From Azolla caroliniana (taxonomy: Eukaryota > Polypodiophyta), in assembly GCA_043228905.1 (NCBI GenBank), contig JBHGNT010000016.1, positions 1,302,001 through 1,366,000 of the forward strand: a stretch of 64,000 nt of DNA, in the 5' to 3' direction. This document shows, piece after piece, positions 56,749-64,000 of this stretch; within the stretch, counting starts at the first letter, position 1; every line of letters starts with the position of its first letter. A model generated the notes under the pieces. The model saw only the letters and a program-made list of their open reading frames with translations. It ran no database searches and had not been told where the DNA came from. A program made the translations under genes and the position numbers.

Positions 56749-58143
56749 ATGTATACACCGTCTTCGTCAACGCCCAAGGAGCGATCCAACGAATCGGCCC
56801 GCGCTTCTCCTACGATTGACGGTACTATAGATGTCCAATTGGCACCGGAAGATGAGCTCACTGTTCTCAATGAAGTTAAACGATTGGAGCGGTGCTCTAT
56901 TGTTGCCCAAGTCCTGGGAAAACGACCGAGTAGAGGGGATCTTCGTCATCTTCTCCAGGCAGCCTTAAAGGAAAAATTGGATAAGATAACTGATATTCAA
57001 TTGATGGGCCGAGGTTGCTATCAATTGGAGTTTGAAGATCATTCTTCCGTTTGCAATATCCTTTCCATCAACTCGGTAGAAATCTCAGGTGCATGGGTTC
57101 TTTTTTTCCCATGGACCCATGGTTTTGATACGGCAGCCCTACAGGTGGAGGCAACGGGATACTTTACGTGTACTGCTGTTTTTCCAGGTTTAGACAAGGA
57201 GTGGAGGGAGGTTCTTCACAAAATTGGGGCAACAATAGGTAGAGTTTTACATGTTAACTCATCTACATTCAAGGATATTGTAGAAAAAGGAGGAGCTCCG
57301 TCGGTCAAGTTACTTTGCAAGAAAGATGTAGTGTTACCTAATTGGATTCGCCTTCCAAAACTGCAAGGTAATATGTTTCAAAAAATTCAGAAAGTGCTTT
57401 ACTTTGGGTTGCCCAACCAATGTTTTTCTTGTAAAAAAATTGGTCATTTAGCAAAAGATTGTTTGATTGTCCATGGGAAGCCTATTGTAGCTATGCATAA
57501 GCAAAATAATAATGTGGTCACTTCACTGGTGCCTCATGAAACTCAACAAGTAAAGGGTTTTGATATATTGTTAGATAAAGTGGGTAAGGGAAAAGGTGTT
57601 GATATGAGTTGTTCCAATGTCCCTCAATTTGCACTATCGGAAGGTAGTATGGACACGTTGAGGCAAGATTTAGGAATGTCGATTTCTGCTCCATCTTTGG
57701 AGATCATTCCAGCCATTCCTCCTCCCTTAGTGCTGCCTGAATGTAGTATGGACGCTTTGCAAAAAGATGTAGTTATGCCGGTTTCCGTTTCCGCTTTGGA
57801 AATTGTTCCAGTCATTGACTCAATGCTAGAACAAGATCCGACGAAAGTTAAGGCGTCAGTTCAGAAAATGATAACATCGTTTCAACATAATGATGCAAAG
57901 GTAAATGCTCGATCATATTCAGATGTTTTGCAGACAGGGGTGGGGCAATCACTGTATGTTTTTGCATCTGCAAAGGATACTATAGAAGCGCTTGGGAATA
58001 GCAAAAATAGGGTATATAAAGACCATCGTGTGTTAGTCAAGGATTTCCGTGTGGAAAAAAGAATAACAAGAGCAGTAACTTCATCTCAAAAGGAGAGACA
58101 AGTGGTTTTGACTGGTAAGAGGTCTTCTCCATCTCAATCTTGA
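56749..58143 (+). CDS. LINE ORF1, nucleic-acid-binding protein
   Basis: An intact 464-residue frame. The N-terminal half (about 45-215) resembles the DUF4283-type domain common in plant LINE ORF1 (CSIVAQVLGKRP, GRGCYQLEFED, AWVLFFPWTHGFD). It is followed by a CCHC zinc knuckle CFSCKKIGHLAKDC near residue 225. The protein is expected to coat LINE RNA and form the RNP. Residues 290-360 contain a diverged internal duplication (SMDTLRQDLGMSI … SMDALQKDVVMPV). The stop at 58141-58143 is one base before the ORF2 ATG. Confidence 0.9.
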   Translation: MYTPSSSTPKERSNESARASPTIDGTIDVQLAPEDELTVLNEVKRLERCSIVAQVLGKRPSRGDLRHLLQAALKEKLDKITDIQLMGRGCYQLEFEDHSSVCNILSINSVEISGAWVLFFPWTHGFDTAALQVEATGYFTCTAVFPGLDKEWREVLHKIGATIGRVLHVNSSTFKDIVEKGGAPSVKLLCKKDVVLPNWIRLPKLQGNMFQKIQKVLYFGLPNQCFSCKKIGHLAKDCLIVHGKPIVAMHKQNNNVVTSLVPHETQQVKGFDILLDKVGKGKGVDMSCSNVPQFALSEGSMDTLRQDLGMSISAPSLEIIPAIPPPLVLPECSMDALQKDVVMPVSVSALEIVPVIDSMLEQDPTKVKASVQKMITSFQHNDAKVNARSYSDVLQTGVGQSLYVFASAKDTIEALGNSKNRVYKDHRVLVKDFRVEKRITRAVTSSQKERQVVLTGKRSSPSQS

Positions 58144-58144
58144 T

Positions 58145-61100
58145 ATGTATTATTTTAATATTTTATCTTGGAACCTTCAAGGGTTAGGTACGAGTCGTTG
58201 TAATAGAGTAAGATGTTACTTGAATCAAGAATTATCTTTACCTTCAATAGGTCAACTTGATATGCTATGCTTTCAAGAACACCATCTTAATTCACAAAGG
58301 ATAGCATCGAATAGAAATTTACTACGTGGTAATTGGATTTATGAATGGGTTCCGGCTTTTGGACCATCTGGTACTCAAGGTGGCCTTTGTATCGCACTTA
58401 AAATGCAATGGCAGTCTAATGTACAAGCTAAAGGAGTATTGTTTGGTGGTAGAGTTCAATATATGCTTATTCTTATCTCCGGAAAATTGATTGGTTTTTT
58501 GAATGTATATGCTCCGAATTCTGTTACTGGAAGAATTCGTTTGTGGAATAAGTTATTGCAAGATCTTCCTGTGGCACAACATTGGTGCATGTGTGGTGAT
58601 TGGAACATGATTGAAAGCCCTAGTGATAGATTAGGTGGATCTTCTACTACTATATCGGGTTTAGAATTGCGTGAGTGGGAAAAGTTAATTTTCAAATATG
58701 AAGTTACTGATTTGTGGCATATTCCAACCTTCTCTCGCATGCCCGATTCCTTGTTATACTCACGTTCCAATCGAAGAAGTGTTGCTCTTAATCTGTCGAG
58801 AATAGATAGGTTTTATGTAGATTCTTTTTTTTGGGATCGTGGAGGATATGTGGGTATTATATCAGGCACTTCGTTCTCAGATCATGCCCCGATTATGCTC
58901 AAATTCTGTATGAACAGCCATACTTCTATTTCTCGATTGTATGTGCCAAGGTTTATTGTTGATGATATGAGTTTGCAGAATACAGTTTTGTCAATTTGGA
59001 GAATGGCTATAGGGGATTCTAATTGTCAAAAATTACAGAATGCTCTTCTCGCAGTTTCCAACTTCTTTATACAACAAGTTAAGTTAAAACAAAGTAGCTA
59101 CACTAGAAAATTGCTGAATGCTAAGAGAGGTTTGGCTTCTCTTCAAATTTTGCAAGAAAAACAGCCTCATTCTCAATATATTCATTGTGAATTACAGAAT
59201 GTTATGATGCTTATTTCTTTTCTGCAGCAAAAACGTGCTCAATTTTTTCTTCATGCATCTGCAGCAAGATGGTGTACAAAAGGAGACACCATGTCAAAAT
59301 TCTTTTTCCAACATGTTACGCCTAAAAGAAATAAAATTCAGATTGTACAATTGAAAAGATCTGATGGTACAGTTACTATGGATAAAGATGAAATGAGTAA
59401 CATTGTTGCCACTTATTATGAGTCGTTGTTATTAGCAGATACTCCAAGTGTTGAAACTCAACAAATGCGCCAAAAAGTATGGGCTGTTACTGTGGTTAAG
59501 GTAACATCTCGGATATCTCTTCAGCTTCTTCGTCCATTTTCATCCTTTGAAATATTACAAGCTATTAAAGGTGTTGGGCCAGATGTGTCCCCGGGAGTAG
59601 ATGGAATGGGAAGAGATTTTTTCATTACATATTGGGACTTGATTGCCGAAGATCTATTGGCAGCATTTCAAGAAATGTTCAATACAGGTATTATGCCACA
59701 AAAGTGGAAAGAGGGATTAATATGCCTCATTCCGAAAGGTGAGGTTGTTACGGATGAGGTGAAGGGTTGGCGGCCCATTACTTTATTGAATACAATTTAC
59801 AAAATCTATGCTAAGTTATTGGCTTTGAGATTACAACCTTTTCTTTCAGAGATTGTGCATGACTCACAGACGGGATTTATGCAAGAACGTAGTATTTTTG
59901 ACAATATTTTTTTGTTTTGGGAATTAACAGGGATGGCAATGAAAACTAAAGAAGATCTAGCGATACTTTTATTAGATTTTGAGAAGGCATATGATAGAGT
60001 TGATTGGGACTTCATGGAAGGTTCATTATTGAGATTAGGTTTTCCTGCGCAGTGGATTAGGGCTGTAGCTTCCTTGTATCGTGAGGCCTTTAGTTCAGTG
60101 TTGGTCGCCGGTGGGCAAACTAGAAAATTTTCTATCTCGCGTTCGGTTCGTCAAGGTTGTCCATTGGCCCCATTCCTGTTTTTGCTAGTTATGGAAACAT
60201 TCTCAATGTATTTAAACTCCTCTCAAGTTGCTTTGAAGGGCTTGCCTTTGCCTGCCACGCAACAACAAATGTTGGATGCAGAATTTGCAGATGATACTGC
60301 AATTTATGTTCAAGGTAATGATGAAAATTTAAGTAAATTGCAAGAAGTAGTGGAGGAATTTTGTTTGGCCTCTGGAGCAAAGATAAATTGGCATAAATCT
60401 CTTGGCTTTTGGGTGTCACAAAATTCCTTGCCTAATTGGATGCCTTCGCAGGAATTCAAGTGGGTTCCTAATGGAACCACTACTCGTTACTTAGGCTGTC
60501 AAGTGGGACTTCATGTTACTGCAAATATGTTAGTTGCTCCTCTACTTGTAAAATTAAGAAGAAAATTGTTGCTTTGGGATTCGGTTAACCTGTCACTTGC
60601 AGGTCGTATACTTGTAGCTAACCAAGTGTTGTTAGCGACTATTTGGTATGTTGCTTCAACTACATTGTTTGCTAGATCATGTATTTTACAGGTGCAACGC
60701 CTCATTCGTAACTACATTTGGGGAGGGAAAACAGGTCAAGGTAAAAGGCCTAAAGTAGCTTGGGCAGTATTGATTGCTCCACGACAAAATGGTGGGATGG
60801 GGCTGGTAGATCCAGATGCACAGTGTAAGGCTTTGCTTTCTAAATTTGTGTGCAGAGCTATGCTGCCAATGCAAGGTGTTTGGAGTCGTTTGATGATGCA
60901 TAGGTTGTCTACTATGTGCCCATCAATAGGAGGAAAGTGGCAACCATCTTTAAGATGGGGTTTTATTCAGAATTTTCATTTGTTTAAAACAACCTTATTA
61001 GAAGATAGGTTTTTTAATGGAATTCTCACAAGTTGGTCAGCTGTCAAAAAGTTTCTAATTCGGAAGGTACCTTCGACAACGGATGACTTGTTGAGACAAC

Positions 61101-62482
61101 CCTTGATCTGGAACTTTCTCTTTTCAGATTCAAGGGGTTTTCTGCTTGGTAGCCGTCCTCGGTTGAATTGGGCTTCTATGGATGCATCAATAGCAGGTAA
61201 TGTTCAAGCATGGGGATGCTATGTTATGAATCAACAGTTACAACCTTTGTCGAGGCCTTCAGTTCGAGGAAGTGCTATTATGTGCGATAATATGCAAGTG
61301 GCATTGGGACAATTTATGGCTTCATGGTCCCCCTCTAGCAATTAGATTTGGTTTGGTTATTTCTCTCCTCTAAAAGTGATTTTAGGAGCTAAAGTAACTA
61401 ACACTATGGGTGATGTAATATACTTTAATGTGGATGATGATGGTAGGTTGTGGCATGTATTTTCTGAATCAGATGTGTGGATATCCGCCAATGTTTCAGC
61501 GATTCGAGTAGTTGCAAGATCGGGAAAAAAATGGCTCTTGGATCCACCATTTCAAGAATGCTTACGGTGTTGTTCGTTGTGGGTTTTTCAAAAAAAGCCG
61601 CTTTATAATTTGGATTGGGATCCAACTGATTATCAATGGAAAAAACCGAATGCTAATGGAAATGGTAAACACTTAGAGTTCTTTCAGTATTCAGTTAAGT
61701 TAGGTAGAAATTTATTATTGCAATCAAAGTATAAATGCCCAGCTGCCATGAAGCATTGGATTGCAAATAATGTGAATGAACTACAACTTACAAAATTTTG
61801 GAAATGGTTGTGGAGTATGCAGTTGCCGAAAAAAGTTATTTGTTTTCGTTGGTTGTTGATACATTATGCTCTTCCTGTTGGTGATTGGTTGAGGCAAAAT
61901 CAGCAATATGCTTGTGGAATGCATTGTGGTGAATCTACGGAATCTATTTTGCATTTGTTTTGGATGTGTCCCAAAATCAAGCAATTCTGGAGTAAGTTGT
62001 TTTTATTACTAAGAAACCACTATGCTCGTTCTACTTTCTCGTGGGGTGCAGTATTATGGGGTGTCCTTCATGGAGATGTTATGAATTACGAACGTATGCA
62101 TGCTTCTCATGTTTTTTACTTTTCCAATGGGTACATCTATCTCACTTCATTTCCATCTGTTATTCCTCGGTTTAGAACTGAAAATCTGGTTATTTGGCGT
62201 ATTGTTACGTCACTAGCGCTGTGGATAATATGGAAAACGAGATGCGATGCTGTTTTTAATAATGCTCACATACATCTCAATAATATGCTTATTGAATTCT
62301 GGTGGTTATTTGTCCACACCATACGTGGACAATATGATGATTTGCAGGGTACAACTGATGCTCAAAGGCAACAACAAGTGGACTTTAAGAAACGGTGGCG
62401 AGGGCTTCACTTATTTTCAGATACGTCTCCTGGTATGAAGTGGAATTATTCCATTCCTCCTTTTTTATTGCATAGCTTGTAG
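58145..62482 (+). pseudogene. LINE ORF2, endonuclease-reverse transcriptase with one in-frame stop
   Basis: One frame of 1446 codons holds the whole ORF2, broken only by a TAG at 61343-61345 (codon 1067). The APE-like endonuclease covers residues 1 to about 245 (NILSWNLQGLG, FQEHHL, CGDWNMIE, SFSDHAPIM). The reverse transcriptase lies at about 480-780 with GWRPITLLNTIYKIYAK, DFEKAYDRVDWD, RQGCPLAPFLFLL and the catalytic FADD at 714-717. The part after the TAG carries the zf-RVT domain (QLPKKVICFRWLL … CGMHCGESTESILHLFWMC). EN and RT are complete before the stop; loss of the C-terminal zinc domain probably disables it unless the stop is read through or is a sequencing error. Confidence 0.9.
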
Positions 62483-62628
62483 ATGGTGTTCCATTTGTTC
62501 CTATTGTGATATCATCTGTATCATCAAATGTTGGTATTAGGTTTTGTATTACAATAGAGGTGAGATGAAATGTCTCCCTCTGTTTTCTATATGTACATTT
62601 CTCAAGTAATTTACTAAGGTGTATCTTT

Positions 62629-62659
62629 AAAAAAAAAAAAAAAAGTTTTACTTACAATA
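62629..62659 (+). repeat. LINE poly-A tail and right target-site duplication
   Basis: Sixteen As (62629-62644) merge into the duplication AAGTTTTACTTACAATA at 62643-62659, identical to 56382-56398. Confidence 0.9.
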
Positions 62660-63590
62660 ATTTAAACACAAGTGTTTCTTTCTGTCTTTTTGTATTTGAA
62701 AATTGTTCCTCTTTTCATTTGGGCATATAGGTCATTCTCATTCTGACTTGGAGACCAATTTACTTGATCCATGACATGGTGGAGGTGAGGGAATATGCCA
62801 CAGGGAATTTCATGGGAAGAGTGCTAATAACAAAATTCTATATGCTATGAAGATGCTTCATATTATTGGTAGGAAACCTCAATGTGAGGTAAAACAAAAA
62901 CTATTTTTTTGGAAAAAAAAAAACAAAAACTATTAAAGCACAATGCGATGCTCCAAAATACTCCAAGAATAACTGAAATTTGCTAAGTGAAACATCATAG
63001 AGCTGGAGATACTCATGCAATTATGGTTTAAGGAACCGCTTACATAAGAAGAATTCATCTACAACAATTGGATTGAACTTTGAAGACCAAATGGTTACAT
63101 CATGTCCACATAATTGATAATCCCCAAAGTCTTAGTTCATTGAAAAATTGGATGTATTGTGAGGTAGCTTTGGGAACGAAACTAAATATCCAAAAATTCT
63201 TTCCAAAATGTCATGTTGAGAAATGACTAGAGGGGTGTTGCCTCACCCCGCCTCACACTTTCCAAATAATGGTACCAAATTTGAACCAAAATTACATCTC
63301 TTGGATCTTGTCTATGTGATTCTTCTTTGATGAATATTTATCTCAATTGGTAAAAGAACAAATAAGGAACCATAAGAACAATCTCTCTTTTAATGTCAAA
63401 ACATGTTAGATTCTTGCTTAGAAATTTTTTCTACTAAGAGTATGACTTAACTATGGTTTGTAGTTGCTCATTGTGACGTTTTATCCATGGAGCAATAAAT
63501 AATAATAATAAGCAATATATGTACCTTGTTGGCTGCAATTTAATTCATTGGTATGAGATGATAAAAAAGATAATGAAGATGGTATTGGTG
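62660..63590. other. Spacer between the two LINEs
   Basis: AT-rich, no recognised frame. The part near 63500-63590 may already be 5' region or ORF1 of the second LINE. Confidence 0.5.
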
Positions 63591-63592
63591 CG

Positions 63593-64000
63593 ATGACTCT
63601 CTTAGATAGAGGGATGCAAGAGGTGCCACCGCTTCAGAGCACAAAAGTATCGCGGGATCTATTTGAAGCGGGTCGGGAACGACCGGCTGAGAATCCCGTA
63701 GGGGATTTGCATCCTGCTGTGGAGACCATACCCCCCGAAATAGGTGTTAGGTTGCCCCATAACATGGGGATCGGCCCAAACATGGGCGTCAACATCACTG
63801 CTTTCGGATGAGGATCCTAACGTGGAATGTACAGGGCCTTGGTGGAGGCTGACAACACCAAGAGTGCAGAAGACTTCAGGAGGAGCTGAATCCCCTTAAT
63901 ATAGGGGGCCATATTGACATATTGCTTTTGCAGGAACACCACCTCTTGCAAGAGCGAACTCAGAGCTTAGTAAACCCCTTGTCGGGTGGGTGGACCACAT
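63593..64000 (+). mobile_element. Second LINE: end of ORF1 and start of ORF2 (cut by window edge)
   Basis: A frame ending at 63811 (…MGIGPNMGVNITAFG, stop) overlaps the ATG at 63808 as ATGA, the typical ORF1/ORF2 junction. ORF2 opens MRILTWNVQGLGGG, then a TGA at 63850-63852, and continues in the same frame with HIDILLLQEHHLLQERTQSL, matching the endonuclease start of the LINE at 58145 (NILSWNLQGLG … LCFQEHHLNSQR). It is a different family from the upstream element and already carries a premature stop. Confidence 0.75.

Larger units (their letters stand above)
56399..62642 (+). mobile_element. Full-length L1-like LINE
   Basis: A complete non-LTR retrotransposon of about 6.2 kb: a 350-bp 5' UTR (56399-56748), ORF1, ORF2, a short 3' UTR and a 16-bp poly-A ending at 62644. 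It is bounded by a perfect 17-bp target-site duplication, and part of the last As may belong to the duplication. The intact ends, perfect duplication and nearly intact frames mark a recent insertion. ORF order, zinc-knuckle ORF1, APE-type endonuclease and RT place it in the plant L1 clade. Confidence 0.95.

Overview
This window is nuclear DNA of a land plant. It carries six intron-bearing or plant-specific protein genes: PPR, B3, NPH3, Pumilio, Pescadillo and ubiquitin-like-domain PI4K-gamma. They are separated by long AT-rich spacers full of retroelement debris, microsatellites and small inverted-repeat elements. The PPR protein, built from nearly identical 102-residue units, and the L1-type LINEs look fern-like to me, perhaps a homosporous fern, but that is an impression from memory and not a proof. 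No organellar, bacterial or viral segment and no CRISPR array was seen. No tRNA or rRNA gene was recognised by eye.

Layout. 1-1548 (-): 5' part of a PLS-class PPR gene, cut by the window edge; behind it lie a short tandem repeat, a LINE scrap, a decayed PPR piece and a 432-bp hAT-like MITE with a perfect 8-bp target duplication. 4018-6441 (+): a seven-exon B3-domain gene with an E2F-like site just upstream. 7918-10826 (-): a four-exon NPH3/BTB gene whose C-terminus ends in a 14-3-3-type motif. 10.8-21.4 kb: a long spacer with simple repeats only. 21438-25168 (-): a Pumilio RNA-binding protein with eight PUF repeats; the region behind its start holds degenerate extra copies of its first exon. 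26.4-36.2 kb: spacer with decayed LINE 3' ends and AG arrays. 36243-41368 (-): a 14-exon Pescadillo (PES1) ribosome-biogenesis gene, whose intron 11 contains a second full MITE. 42.9-44.7 kb: a decayed MULE-type transposase. 48377-50470 (-): an intronless PI4K-gamma coding region with upstream ATGs in its leader. 52.4-54.1 kb: AG, C, TTC and TATG arrays and a degenerate 42-bp minisatellite. 56399-62642 (+): a full-length L1-like LINE with a 17-bp target duplication, an intact ORF1 and one in-frame stop in ORF2. 63.6-64.0 kb: the start of a second, different LINE running off the right edge.

The genes do not form a pathway. Four of the six (NPH3, Pumilio, Pescadillo, PI4K) and the PPR are on the minus strand, and only B3 and the young LINEs are on the plus strand. 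Exon boundaries given here were read by hand from GT/AG signals, phase and family alignment; leader exons and 3' ends are mostly unresolved. The most useful observations are the MITE family with diagnostic 8-bp duplications, the recent LINE insertion, the reiterated Pumilio first exon, the upstream ORFs of the PI4K gene, and the conserved NPH3 tail.
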